Shown here: piece after piece, positions 51,170 to 64,000 of the stretch
How the letters are laid out: every line of letters begins with the position of its first letter
Position numbering within the stretch: the first letter of the stretch is position 1
Assembly (NCBI GenBank): GCA_028564675.1
Contig: JAOVVO010000025.1
Coordinates: 124,001 to 188,000 of the forward strand
Direction: 5' to 3'
Length of the DNA stretch: 64,000 nt
Source: Onchocerca lupi
Lineage: Eukaryota > Nematoda > Chromadorea > Rhabditida > Onchocercidae
Notes under the pieces: generated by a model
What the model was told of the DNA's origin: nothing
The model's database searches: none
What the model saw: only the letters and a program-made list of their open reading frames with translations
Translations under genes and position numbers: made by a program

Positions 51170-54100
51170 ATGGCAGAATTTTCATTTCCATTCGAACCAT
51201 ATGATATTCAGCTATCACTAATGCAAAGTATTACTTCGTGTATTAATGAAGGGAAAATTGGAATACTGGAATCACCTACAGGTACAGGGAAATCTATGAG
51301 TATCATTTGTGCAACGCTTAGTTGGTTGGAGAAATTTGAAATGCAAAGTAAGGCAAATCTCGAGAAACAACTGAAAGCAGTTCAAGATGTTGGAAAAGGT
51401 ATGTAGCATAACAAGCTATGCTAAAATTAATTTATTTTGATTTCAAGAGGGTATTGGTCCATCTAGAAATAGCTTATTATATTCATCTTGAAATGGAATA
51501 TATATTTCTTTGATCTACATGCGATATTATCTCAACTTATATGAAGTATCTCGTTATATTTACTGTTTATGGATGATTTTCATCTTTCTGAAGCATGATT
51601 GGTTGGTTATTTTAACAGTAGAATTTTTTTGTTGAAAAAGGACAATTAAGTTTTTGTATTCAAAATTATACATTTTGTGAGGGGAAATAAATAGTATCTT
51701 TATATGTATCCTTGTTTCAGCATTACCAAAAGTATTTTTTTCATCCATACAGCTTCAAAATGGTTGCTTAGCTATTAAAAGTATTGCATGGTAATGATTA
51801 TTTTTTTTGTAAAATAGAGAAATAAGTTTAAGGCATGGAACAAATAATACATGCATCCTTGTATATATGGCAGATATGGGCCTAAATTTGAACAAAATTA
51901 GAATTTACTGTAAATAAAATAAGTTTGATTTGATAAATTATAAGTTGCAGATGAAGATGACTGGTTGAAAGCTCACATCAAAAAATTTAACGCTGTTGAC
52001 GATGCTAAAGAACTTTTCACTCAGCTTGAAAACAATCAGAAAATAGATGAGCGAATTCAGAAAGCGTTGAAAAATTTAACGGTTGAACGGAAAAGAAGAC
52101 TGCATGATAATCAAAATATTGAGGAAAAAAGTGATGACGAAGCAGATGATGTAAGTCATATTAGTTTATTTCTCGAAAGATCCTGAAATCAAGAAATATT
52201 TCCCTTTCGGAACGTCAAATCAAATCAGGAAATTCTTCAAGAGAATTTGTCAATTTGCAACGTAAGGATCACTCATATTTTATTGGTAGGGTGATGTGAA
52301 TTCATCGATAAGGCAACGTTGTGTTTAATATAGTGCTTACTAATGTCGAAACCACTTTCTGTTGTTAATTCTTTTCTTTTTTCTGGTTACTAGAAGATCA
52401 AACATGTCGAATGGTAGTAAGGAAAAGTTTGATTTCCAATAGGTTTGTTTGTTCAGATATTGGATGAAGATTTTTCAAATGATCAACTTGGGAAGAAAAT
52501 TGTGGAAGAGTCGACCCCACATTGTACAAAAATAATTTATGCCACACGAACACATTCTCAGTTGCTACAGTTTGCCGACGAAATCACGAAAACACGGTTT
52601 TCACGATATTTTTTCTTTTTTTCTTTTTTGTTTTCAATATATGTCGTGTTTGTAATCTCAGTTTGCATGTCATTCATTTCACTAATGCAGTTTTAAAAAC
52701 ATGATTTAGTGCATTCCAAAAAAATTTTATAAATAGATATTTTTTTGCATAATAGTGTTTTAATATTGTTAAAATTTGTTTCCCAGATTTCAACCAAGAA
52801 TTGTAACGCTGGGATCGAGACAACATCTATGCATCAACGAATCGGTTCGTGCCTTAAAAAAAACGAATCTTATGAAAGAACGATGCAATGAATTGCGTGA
52901 TAATAAAGCTTCTGAAAAACGCCAAAAAGATGACGATAAAAAAGTTTTTTTTTTTTCTTCTTTTCCGTTCTAATTGTGGTCTGCTTCAAAGACTCAATTA
53001 ATTCAGTATACACTTCAGTTGATCATTCATCTTAACATATATCTTGAGAGCGAATACAATTGTACGCTCTGCGCAACCATTACATATTTTGATCAAATCG
53101 AACCGTTTATTTTTTTATTTATTTGGCTGCTAGGAGTTTCATATTTATTACAAATACTACTATCAAGCATATAAGTCTTTCATTATTACTTGTTCAATTA
53201 CAGCTGATATGGTGTTCATTATCAGTATAATTGCACACTTTTGGTGTTGTAATATTGATTTCTTTTCAATGTTAAAAGTCCTGTGAAGTTGTGATATGGC
53301 TATCAGTTTCAGTTACTATACCAGGGCATGCTAAAATAACCAGACATGTACATTCCACGAAGACGACTATTATTTGTTCTACATCAAATATCCTTTATAC
53401 TCTAATTTATTTGAAATATTTAAGAGTTGAAATTTTTGAGAGGAAGCAGATTACAGTATGTGGCAAAAACATGTAAGGAAAGTTGTCCCTTTGTAAGAAG
53501 CGATGCGATCGAGGATCTTTGTGATCAGATTCTTGCTTCGAAGTTGTCCACTGCGCCGCAGTTAGTTGATTATGGCAAAAAAATATCCGGTTGTCCGTAC
53601 TTTGCATCGCGCAAAGCGGTAGCTTATTCACAACTAGTACTACTTCCATATCAAGTTAGTCCATTTTTGAGTCTTTATTTGAAATGTATTTTGATTTCGG
53701 TTTGCAGTCATTCTCCAGGAATTGTTTTAATAACATGTGAGGTATTGCAAGTTTACTTCTTATTCAAAAAAGTGGCAGTGTTAGACTATCGCACTCATTA
53801 TTAAATAATGAATGATAAGAAATTTAGTTCCTAAGCATCAGTTTATATTAGTGTACTCTAATAAAAATTTTACATAGGAAAATTTCTGTGGCATGATTGT
53901 AAATACCATGTACTGTTTTTTTTTTTTTTTTTTTCAAGTTAGAAATACTAGAAAATTATGATAACTATCTCAAAAAATCAAAGTCAAAACTATCGTCCCA
54001 AAATACTAATATTTTCTCTTCCAAAAAATATATATTTAAAGAAATGGTATGATAGTTTTCAATGATTTGAAGTGACAGTGTTTAAAAATGTCAATAGTTT

Positions 54101-57100
54101 TAGCAATTTTGCAGATTTTGTTTCAAGTGGAAGCAAGAAAAGCCTGGGGAATTGAATTAAGCGGTAACGTTATTGTTATCGATGAAGCTCATAATTTGCT
54201 GGAAACAATAACTGATTCACATTCCATTACACTACACGCTAGGGAATTAAAATCTGTGCTTTCAGTATTAGAGTAAGTAAAATTATCATGATTTCTGATG
54301 GATTACTGAACTTAGTAGTAACATTGCCGTAATGTATTATTTTAGAAGTCTAATAATAGCGTAACATACTGTTTGAAAAGTTCATAAACAAATGGTTTTC
54401 TTAGTTGTTTTCATGGATTTTGCGCTTGGAATTTCCTTAGTATGGTACAAATGTGAAAGAAGTTATTTTCAAGTCACTTTTTCTGCAAATCATATGAAAA
54501 AATTTTTATTTTATTACATTTACGGCATATAAATTCCAAGAATTAAATATATTTGTAAGTTATTTACAGTATTCTGTATATCTCACAATCACATGATTTA
54601 CAATATTTTATATTACTTGTTTTTCAGCGTCTATCTAAGCCGTTTTCAAAGTCGGCTGACACCGGTGCATAAAAAATATCTGCGGCAGTTATCGACTATT
54701 GCAAATGTATTATTGACGTATATGATCCACGCATCAGATAAGAAAAAAAGTTATGTTGAAACAATGACGACATTCGCAAGTGAAGTAAAAATTTTTTTCT
54801 ATGTTGATAAAAAAGTATTTTCTACTTTCTCTGGTTTTTCATTATTAAAATTTTTGTATGTTTTTAAATGTTCAATGCAATGAACATTTATCTTATCTTA
54901 GATTGAAGTAACAAAAAACTAAACATCTAGTTGACGTGAAAAGCTATACCAGAGAAGCTTTAAGCGAATTAGCAAAACACTAGATTATGTTCACTTGGCA
55001 AATTCAGGCACAAATACTATTACTAGCAAGAGGCAGAGGTAGGATGGTGATAAAAGTGATAATCAACAAAATATAAATCCGATATTCATTATCTATAATT
55101 GTCGTCTTTCATACCTCGTAATATACGGAAGATATCAAGTTTACTGATTTCTGATATCCTGATTGATTTATTGAATATATGAATAAATTCAATATAATAC
55201 TTTGATTGAATGATTGAATATATAGATAAATTCAATCGCAATTTTAGTAGTTTAAACAATAGTTATTGATATCAATTTACTGCAGGACTATTACGAAAAT
55301 AAAAATTTGCTCCTGTAAAATCCCAAAAACATTGCTTTATTATTTATTATAGAATAATAGTAATCATATCACGTCATATATAACCTGACGTATTTTCTAT
55401 TTAATATAATAGCATAACAACATACCTAATAATAAGGTGCATTTGTATCCCAATGTTAAATAATAAAGTCGCGGTTATATTAGCAAATTCCTAAAAAATA
55501 ATACCTAAAGTCATTTATATAGCATTTGTAGCATTCATTTATACTTTTAGGCTTATCTTGCACAGTACAAATTGGATAATTTGTTGGAATATATTGATCA
55601 AACACATTTAATCATGAAGTTAAGCAAGTTTTCAAAACACTTGGATGGAGAGCATAACAAAGAAATTGATTCTACATATCAATTTTCAGTAGAACATTTA
55701 CTTCGTACAAAAGATTTGTCGAATGAATCTCAAAGCAGTTTCACATCCAGTATATTGAAAATTATTTCTTATTGTTATAATGCAACCATTTGATTGGTTC
55801 TAAAAATATAAATATGTAATAAAAGTCTGGGAATAACTGTAGTTAATATTTCCAAATTTTTACTTGGACAAATCCGAAGTTCACCTATTTTTACAATTTC
55901 CATAACAAGGTGATACATTTGGCCGTAGCTGCATAGTTTTGAGAAATATTCGGTAACTTCTCTAGATTTTTATAATTGACTAGTTTTCACGAAATCAAAT
56001 TTCAGAGATTTCTAGTGGTCAGTGCGCATCATCCTCGTTTGTTGAGGAGCGAACAGTAGCATCAGCGCTGTGTGCTTTTCAACAGTTTTTGCAAATGTTA
56101 ATGTTAAACTATAAGGATGGCAGATTAATAATAGAATGTTCTTCTTGGAAAGATGAGACCAAGTGATGATTTTCTTTCGTTTTTTCAGACATACTGTTTT
56201 TTCCTGGTCTTGATCTCTTCAATTTCCATTCTTTAACTGTTTGAAATTTCGTAGTTCTATAGAATTATTCCTTTCTCTTTCTAGATAATGTTTTTTGATT
56301 ATTGTCCATTCACGTAATCCAGTGTACTTTTCGTTAGATGGAGTAATCTAATTTCACAACTTAGTTTTTCAGACAGCTTTATCTGTCAATTACTAAACTG
56401 TCAATTTCCTGACATTCCTTAGCCAAATTTGTCAGATAGTATTTTAAATTTAAAACTTTACTGATATCGCAGTATTATTTAAAAAATGTTTATTTTGATA
56501 ATTTGCAGAATAAGTTACTATCTTATTAATCCAGCATCTCAACTCGGTGACATCATTAAGCAGTGTAGATCTTTGATATTGCTTGGCGGTACTATGGAAC
56601 CGTCGGAAACGTTAATACGCTCACTTACTATGTGTTGCAAAGTTTGTTGATCTTATTGCTGGAAAGGGTTTTTCACAATTTAGAAAGAAATATTTGTTAT
56701 TTTTTGTGAAAATATTCATGCTTTGATTTGTTGCAATTGACTTTTGATTAAACTTTATATTCCAAATTTTTAGATTGACCCAGACAAGGATCTTATCCGT
56801 CGCTCTTTTGGGCATGTGATAAGGGAACATCAATTACTAGCTCTAACAATAAGTTTGCATTTTTATTTTTGTCATTGAGATATATGTATATTAAATAAGT
56901 TATTATTCAGGAAATTGTTTTGTGAATCTAAATAATGATATAATTTCATTTGCATCTGTCATTGGATAGAACTAGCTGATCTATATTGTTGCATGGAAAT
57001 GTGATAATTTGAATTTGTAGTTGTAAATTCAGTTATTCAGCAAGGGGATTAGTACTTAGAGTCAGTTGCAAGATTTAGTTTCAGTTTGAAGAAAAATCTT

Positions 57101-59322
57101 CATCTTAATAGGATCTAGTTACTTTTATCTGTTTAAAAGAGTACGAACTATTCAGAGGTTTTTTTTCTTTTAATATGGGACAATAAAGTGCGTAGTTTGT
57201 TTGACTAATTAGATATTGAATAGATAATAGTGCTTAAAAATCGACTTTATAGTATGTCAGCAAGTGATTTTTTCGGCACTAATTGCCATATTATATGGAA
57301 AATCAAACCAGTTTTGTATATCCATTTTTTTTGCTTTCTTTTTACATAATCGAAGGATAATAAAATCATTACAGATTGTATAATTTAAAATAATTTTCAG
57401 CAAATATATTTGGCAGAGAATTATTATTCACACACGACAAGCGGGAAACTAAGATAATTCTAAATCTTTTGTGGACAATATTAACACAAATTGCTCAAGT
57501 AGTTCCAAATGGAATGATCGTCTTCTTCCCTAGCTATGGATATCTGGAAAAATTTATTCAAGAAATGCCCAGAAATATTCTCCTCCGGGTAATAAAATAT
57601 GCTTTTCTGTCGTTTGATTAAAAAAAAAAATCTGAATTCCATTTCGAAGTTTCAAACCACCTGTGCTATGTCATCTTTCAAATCGTTCCTGATTTCTGAA
57701 ATTCAAATTTAGATTTTCTTTTCGATAAAGAAAATATCAGAAAATTTTTTTTATTCAAATTATTTTTCCTTTCCAAATTTGATTTGCTGAATATTATTTC
57801 CGAAACTGCAGAAAGCTAAAGAGTTGTTCATTGAACGAAAGAACAGTGTGCCTACTCTGTTTGATGAATTTGCAAAATCAGCCCGAACCGCAAAAGGTGC
57901 TTTATTGTTAGCTGTAGTTGGTGGAAAATTGAGTGAAGGTTTGTTTTCTTCTTACTTTAATTAAAAATTCACAAAAATTAAAGATATATTATTAAAAAAT
58001 TATAAAGTTAATAATATAAAATGTTGAGTATCACGAAAAAAAATTTTCGTGGTATTCAACATTTCATATTATTAACTTCCTGGTATATTTTTCATTACAT
58101 ATTATTCAGGAAATAATATCGCATTAGTATCATCAGTTCAATCAAAGTAATTCCTCAAAAAATTTGGTATATATTCAGAATAGCCACGTTTGATTTTTCA
58201 GGAATTAATTTTTCGGATGAATTAGGACGTACAGTTGTTGTTGTTGGATTACCATACATGAATAGCGAGGATATTGTTATGAAAGAGAAATTGAAGGTAC
58301 TTTTTATAATATCATATACATTGTGTGAAGTGATGCAGTTTCGAATGACGTAATTTTGAATGTGGAGATAGTGAACTGCGGCATAAGGTGGAATTTGATT
58401 GACATTATGAAATTAAATAAAGCAAAAATAAATTTTTTTAAAAAGTTCCTTCAAATTTTTTGGACATCCAAAAAATTATGTAATATGATTGGTAATAGAA
58501 TGTGGAGTTGAAATAATGTATTTTTATGTTGGGAAAATCGTTTAAACTAAGATCTTTTGTCGAATGAATGAAAATTCTGAACTCTGATGGCGCCAACTTC
58601 TGATAAATCGATCAAGAGCTTAAAATTTAGTTTATGCAAAGTGAATTTGGTCCAAGAAGTGGTGTTGAGTATTATGAAGCGAAATGCATGCATGCTATTA
58701 ATCAATCTGTTGGTCGTGTAATACGTCATCGTAACGATTACGCAGCAGTTGTATTGATTGATTTAAGATACAAAAATAGACGAATTGTTAAAGTGAGCAA
58801 TTTAATCCTTTCATTTATTTTTGAACAAATGCTACTGTGAAGATTCATCGTATTTTTGCAATCGAATGTTGGGAAGAAACTATAACTGGAAGAAACTGGG
58901 GATGAATTGATGATACAACATCAAGAAATATTTGTACAACATTCAATTTGATGAGGAATTTGTATTTAGGGAGTAACTAAGAGTCAGTGCGATTATTTGC
59001 ATGGCACGAATCCCAACTTTGATATTTGGAGCACCGCCCTGAAATCCAACAATTTCAATTTTAACAAAACAGATTGAAATAATTGTGTATTTATATTTAC
59101 TAAATATACTGAATTTAAAAATACTAAATAGTGTAGATATATTTATTGAATATAGTACCGCTAAATAATATTAAGTAGTATAAATATATTGCAGTATTCT
59201 TTATTTTCCAGGATCTTCCATCATGGATTCAGCCTCAGCTATATAATGCTACAGATCTGAATGATGGAATAATACGATTGGAAAGTTTTTTTAGAAGTAT
59301 GGACAATTGCATTCAGAAATAA
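51170..59322 (+). CDS. chl-1: DDX11/CHL1-type Fe-S DNA helicase, 16 exons
   Basis: XPD-like superfamily 2 helicase; relatives unwind replication intermediates and support sister-chromatid cohesion in the nucleus. Exons: 51170-51398, 51951-52150, 52457-52596, 52787-52943, 53457-53654, 54115-54272, 54628-54784, 55551-55749, 56006-56162, 56509-56641, 56774-56852, 57401-57588, 57812-57938, 58202-58296, 58631-58792, 59212-59322. Phases agree at all 15 junctions: 829 aa, close to other nematode CHL1 proteins and shorter than human. Motifs in order: FPFEPYDIQ (Q motif), SPTGTGKS (35-42), IIYATRTHSQ, four Fe-S cysteines (about C205 in RQHLCIN, C223 in KERCNE, C252 in ESCPF, C288 in SGCPYF), DEAH (331-334), LLGGTMEPSE, MIVFFPSYGY, VVGGKLSEGINFSDELGR and QSVGRVIRHRNDYA (764-777). 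All catalytic and cluster residues are present, so it should be active. DDX11 is preferred over RTEL1, FANCJ or XPD because of the CPF/CPYF spacing and the short C-terminus. It follows the PHKA gene in the same direction, 2.3 kb away. Confidence 0.95.
58005..58078. repeat. 35-bp near-perfect hairpin in DDX11 intron 13
   Basis: Arms 58005-58039 (starts AAGTTAATAATATAAAATGT) and 58044-58078 are reverse complements at 32 of 35 positions with a 4-bp loop. It is the strongest snap-back sequence in the window. Confidence 0.8.
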
Positions 59323-59920
59323 TGCACAAATATTTTTTATTCCTTTTGGTATTTTAGTCTTTCTTTTGGAAAATGAATTGATTTTTCTCATTTATAATGA
59401 TTATTTATTTCATTGTGATTCTCGAGAAATAGTGTTGGAAATTTAAATACTAAATTGTGCTACCAACTAATCTAATCTAAGCATTTGATATTTTTGAAAC
59501 ATTTCTGGACTATTTTGATTCTATTTTTTTCAATTTTCATTTAATGTTTCAATAGTGATACTAGCTGGCTTAAACGTTTAATAATTATGTTTTGAAATAG
59601 TTCAGTTATTCTATTTTATCCTTTTCGTTTTATCATTTTCATTCATGGTGAATACATTAATACCAGTGCATTTTAAATTGCCTCTTATGCATGCTTATTG
59701 GTTTGTAGTTCCAAGTTTCATTTTTTTTTCTTTTGTGATTTGCGTGTATATATTCAGTTTCTTTCGAAAAACGGAATTGAAATGTATCATGTGAATAAAT
59801 TTGATAATTTGCAAGCTTCAACAAATGATTTCTTAAAAAAAAAAAAAAAAAAAGAGGATCGAAGCAACAGTCAATCTCCGCATTAATTTCCAGGACAAGT
59901 TTTTATGAATTCGAGAAATT
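59323..59920. other. DDX11 3' flank
   Basis: The likely DDX11 3' UTR plus spacer. AATAAA occurs near 59792. A TTTCCAG acceptor-like site ends at 59894, followed after 26 bp by the small ORF at 59921. No other gene seen. Confidence 0.45.
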
Positions 59921-60112
59921 ATGGTTAACTTCGAAGAAAAAGAGATAGGTGTTAAATGTGAGCCGTTGCAAGTGATGCGGGAAAAGAACAAGTTTTGTCT
60001 TCGTTCCGACACTGTGATAAATCCTTGTAGTTGTGATGTTAATAAAATCACTAATATGAAGTCGCTGGAAGACTTAATTGATCGATTAAAGGGAAAGTTA
60101 AAAACTTCTTGA
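59921..60112 (+). CDS. hypothetical small protein, 63 aa
   Basis: Single-exon frame from ATG (59921) to TGA (60112). The protein begins MVNFEEKEIGVKCEPLQVMR, contains a PCSCD cysteine cluster and ends in an amphipathic, Lys-rich helix (NMKSLEDLIDRLKGKLKTS). There is no signal peptide or membrane segment. I do not recognise a family. In favour of a gene: a good TTTCCAG acceptor 26 bp upstream (ending 59894), balanced amino-acid content unlike the Phe/Ile/Lys-rich noise frames nearby, and same-strand placement about 600 bp after DDX11, as for a downstream trans-spliced gene. Against: small size and a 114-codon open frame on the opposite strand over the same bases. Confidence 0.4.
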   Translation: MVNFEEKEIGVKCEPLQVMREKNKFCLRSDTVINPCSCDVNKITNMKSLEDLIDRLKGKLKTS

Positions 60113-63100
60113 TTAATTGGTAGTAGTTCAACTGCATAAATCTTGGAAAAAGTTTGTGCGATATTGGTCGCATGCAAAATCTAGTAAATTATGCGAATTC
60201 TCATATTAAAATATTTTTAGTCTGAATACCATACTCATGATATGAAATTACTAAATATAAGTTTAATGGTTGGGTGTTATCGGATTAAGGCTAAATCGTA
60301 TTTCCTTGAAAGACTTCTGATAAGTTGAGGCAAGAATAATTATTTAGAGTAAAAGTTTAAGCAAAGTAGATCTAAAAATATGTAAGCACGTCAATTGAAT
60401 GCATAAATCCTCATTTGTATGTAATGATTTGAAGGAATATTTTAACTTATATCATCATTTTTGTGTTAATTATTCAGCCAAAATTGAGAGAAATCATCCA
60501 TAATCGGCGCATAATTATTATCTAATTTGGCATTTGCAATTGTGAAATTTAAAGATATATTGGGAGTGTTTTTCTTATTGAAATAAACGAGAGGAAAATT
60601 TGCTTATCTGATAAACTCCATTTAATACTCATCACTTTCATTAGTGATTTATTACTATTACTATTATTACTATTATTGTAACATAATAATCGTAATATTA
60701 CGAACAATTTAAAGTTTAGTTTTTGTTGAAGTTTAGAAACTTTCAAAATTTGATACAATGTTCATTTAAAATAAAATGTTTTAATTAATATGATTATCGT
60801 GATAGTTGAGGAAAAAATTTTGAACCATAAATAAATAGCAGCTAAATAAACAGCTGGCAATAAAAAAAAAACAGAAGAAATTAAATTAAATTAAGTCAAC
60901 GTTAAATATTTAAATGAGCAAATTAAATGCCAACTAAACAATCAGTAAACACTGCAACAAATAATTAATAAAGAACAAAATAAGCAAATAACGACAAAAT
61001 TTAATTATTCTAATAAATTTTGAAGCGACCAAGTAAACAATTGATGTAATGAACTTTAATTAGTTATAAATTTCAAAGAAAAAAATGCCGCAATTAACTT
61101 ATTCGGCTATTTTAGTTTCAAAAATTGCAAATTTAAAAATAGAAAATCAAATAAAAATTGTTAAATATTTAATTGAATGATTAAAATAGAAATTGCGAAA
61201 AATTTTTAAAATGAAAATATGATCTAATTGAATGAATAAATGAATGATGAATGGAACAGATCAAAAGTCATGCTAATCATCATCGCAAATATTGAAATGT
61301 TTGGATAAGATTGCTCCTTTTCAGATCTCATCATAAATTTTATATAATTAATTTCCTATACAAAAGATGAAGAGAAGAGTGGATGGAAGAAAAAAAAAGA
61401 TTGTCTTTTCTAATGGTGTAATATAAAATCTTTGTATAATTGGATTTAAATGACCTTGCTATTTCGGGATGAACGATGGGCATACGGGGTAAACGAGGGG
61501 AGTAGACAAGGTGTGAAAGGGGACAAGGTGGAAGGTCATTCTTTTACCATCTTTTTCATACCATACACCTATCCTCAAATGCTATCAAACTGATATTTCA
61601 ATTTCAAACAAACACTCCATTGTTTCGCGTAATTTCTTTCTCAGAATACTATTAGTCTTTTTCCGAAAATTCGGAAAATTTCTTTTATGATCACATATTT
61701 ACCTATTTTTTTCTTTTCAACATTCGTTCAAAGAAATTTAATGATAATAATAATTTAATAGCTTGTAAATTAGCCAAATTAATGAAATTTTTCATCAATA
61801 TGCTCAATCAGTTTCATGTGATAATAAAATAAATGACCGCATTTTATATTTGTAATAAAATTAATCAATTATTACTCAGTTTTTTTTTAATTTAATAAAT
61901 AAATTAAGTTACAAATTTTTGTGTTAAAAAATAAAAAATTATAAGTGAAATTGTATTTTTGTCTTATATTTTTGTAATTTTCTTTGCCTAAGATTAAATA
62001 TCTGTTTTGTAATATTTAAATGTTTATAATATACATGCATAAGCAAATTTGAAGAAAAATTGTTTTGACAAATTTCTTTTGGAATTATCTATTTGAAATT
62101 TTTTAAATTCCAATTTCTCTTTGAATTATAATAAATTTCAAATTAATTAATTTTATTTTCCACCATCAAATAAATAATTCATTTAGTTACAATAATATGC
62201 TACTTTAATAGTTATCATAATTTGAGAGCATAATTATATAGAAATGTATTGATAATTTATATACGCGCACAATTGATATTAATTAAATAAATTAAATCCA
62301 AAAATAAGTTCGATAAATTAATCCAATCAGTGGATAAATAGATAAAATATACGTATTATGTCGCGATTTTATAATTTAACAATGTCAGGGTCATCATAGT
62401 TATCTATGCATTTGCGATCATTTCAGATTGTAAAATCGTGATTATCGAATTAATCGTTTTTATCAATGTATTCGGATCGTTTTTATTGTTACACAAAATT
62501 TCATGACATAAAAAGATAAAAATCAATTTCTTATTATCAATATGAAAACATTACTTAATTTAAAATTTAACACATTACTTTGAAGTTAATATTATTCGAA
62601 TTTTTATATATTTCAAGAGAAATAAAACTTAAAAAACTTAAGGAAAATTTAAATTTCAAATCTTATAACGATTTCTAAACCACAGAAAGGAAATTCAAAA
62701 TTTTACATTAATTTTTTATGTTATTTAAAATGCTAAAGAAAAATCGAAAGCCAAATAGTCGAGATTGTTTAAGTAATTTGATAAGTTATTTTTTCATTAT
62801 TGTAAATATTATCTTTCACTGCCTGTTAGTTTTAATGTTAACGAAACAAAAATTTAAAAGAATCATTTATATTTATCCCAAAAAATATTTCTTGAAATTT
62901 TATTAGGCAAATAATCACGTTACTTAAATAATTATTATTATTTTAAAAAATTAAAAATGCTTTTTGAAATTCTGTCTGATAAATTATTAAATTGCTTAAA
63001 TAATTAGTATTATCTTAAATAATTTTTATCATGGTTATTTTTAAATTGTTACCATAATGTTGAGAATTCATATTAGGAGGTTTCGAAAACTTGTTTCTGA

Positions 63101-64000
63101 ATTATGGAAGAATAGGCAAGGAAAAGATAGCAAGAGAAGGAAAAAGATCAAAATAGAGGAAAAAAGAAATTTAACTATAATTTATGCAAATAGGTAATTA
63201 TTGTTAGCATTTCTAAGATCTACAGGTTACATCTTCTTTAAATTTGATCAAAATTGAATCGTTCATTTTTCCTTTTCCGGATCATCAATTATCGGTTCAA
63301 TGATCTCATTCCTATCTCTGAAATACTATTTACCGAGGAATATAACTGCTTCCCAAAGGCAAATAAAATCTTTCACCAATTTTTCATTGTAAGGAATATT
63401 TTCGGTTAAATTTTTTTAATGAAATAAATCAATTAATCAACATTTCGACTTTTCTACTATAATCAAATTTTAATTCATATTCGATGGAATTTCAGTTCAT
63501 AATTGATTATGAAGAATTGATTCAAGAAATAAAATTCACTGTTCTAAATTAAGTTTTTTTTTTGATTTTTTTCTCTTAATTCTATTCATTATGTTTGGCT
63601 AGATATAGAAGAATTTAATTTTGACTTGTTAATTGATTTTTGAGATATATAAATGTTTCTAACCAAAAAAAAAAAAAAAAAAAAATGATTTAAAGTAAAT
63701 GTAAATATTATTTCATTTCAAATTTCTAATGAATTAATATTCTTACAAAAATTTAGCAATAAGAAAATTATTGCGATCAAATTTTAATTCATACTTGATT
63801 AAGTCAAGATATCTTTCTTTTTTCTTATGATTATCGAAAAAATAATGTATTAAAGAGTGGCATTTGCTTTATGAAATTATTTAATCAGTAATTCGAGATT
63901 AATGATTAAATAATTCGAAAGTTTTTAATCATTAAAATGATTATTACGATTTATGCAATATTAAATTTCCCCTTCTTTTCCTTTCTCTTAATTAAATATT
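60113..64000. other. gene-free A+T-rich right end
   Basis: No exon, RNA gene or transposon recognised. It holds the G-rich island at 61449-61540, an A22-type run at about 63665-63685 and AAT/TAA-rich patches (60640-60680). Confidence 0.5.
61449..61540. other. G-rich island with quadruplex potential
   Basis: In otherwise about 80 percent A+T sequence, five runs of three or four G occur on the plus strand: 61466-61468, 61478-61480, 61486-61489, 61497-61500 and 61519-61522. The first four have loops of 9, 5 and 7 bases, which fits a (loose-loop) G-quadruplex. A 9-bp inverted pair, AATGACCTT (61449-61457) and AAGGTCATT (61532-61540), encloses the island. Confidence 0.5.

Noticed and set aside
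59833..60177. 114-codon minus-strand frame
   Set aside because: It is antisense to the 63-codon frame, ends in a Phe run from the A-tract, and lacks a visible acceptor before its ATG; the plus-strand frame has better context.
1..64000. CRISPR array, bacterial operon, Wolbachia insert, rRNA or tRNA genes
   Set aside because: I found no regularly spaced identical repeats with unique spacers, no Shine-Dalgarno-led polycistronic genes, no bacterial-like long ORFs, and no convincing tRNA A/B boxes or rRNA sequence. tRNAscan-SE and Infernal would be decisive for RNA genes.

Overview
The window is eukaryotic: about three-quarters A+T, genes split by many introns of roughly 200-900 bp with GT...TTTCAG/TTTTAG borders, and start codons sitting a few bases after a TTTCAG/TTCCAG acceptor as expected for spliced-leader trans-splicing. 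With the nematode-like gene content (a GH37 trehalase, a small secreted ML-domain protein) this points to a nematode, most likely a spirurid/filarial species. The species call is inference; nothing in the window names it. No Wolbachia-like or other bacterial insert was seen.

Layout. 1-2071: gene-free apart from a possible broken multi-pass membrane protein remnant on the minus strand. 2072-8266 (minus): complete trehalase gene, 8 exons, 639 codons, with a GC-box/TATA-like promoter candidate upstream. 8880-9480: degenerate pyrimidine-rich minisatellite. 9.5-28.6 kb: about 19 kb with no protein gene; it holds a 212-bp non-autonomous Helitron (minus), a MITE-like nested inverted repeat and several tandem or dispersed repeats. 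28656-29949 (plus): 3-exon secreted ML-domain lipid-binding protein. 31001-33263 (plus): a 2.26-kb decayed Helitron with both termini and A|T target intact. 33985-34325: 44-45-bp minisatellite. 34970-48844 (plus): phosphorylase kinase regulatory subunit alpha, 28 exons, 1224 aa, reconstructed with an unbroken reading frame. 51170-59322 (plus): DDX11/CHL1-type Fe-S DNA helicase, 16 exons, 829 aa. 59921-60112 (plus): candidate 63-codon small gene. 60.1-64 kb: no gene; one G-rich island.

Functional links. Trehalase and phosphorylase kinase both act in carbohydrate-store mobilisation (trehalose hydrolysis; activation of glycogen phosphorylase), but they are 27 kb apart and on opposite strands, so I infer no co-regulation. 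DDX11 (genome maintenance, cohesion) and the ML protein (lipid binding outside the cytosol) are unrelated to them. I did not find a previously undescribed multi-gene system. The most notable signals are the matched pair of Helitrons, a GC-AG intron in the PHKA gene, loss of the usual C-terminal prenylation box in PHKA, a Trp-to-Arg change next to the trehalase catalytic Asp, several strong snap-back repeats in introns, and an isolated G-quadruplex-like island.
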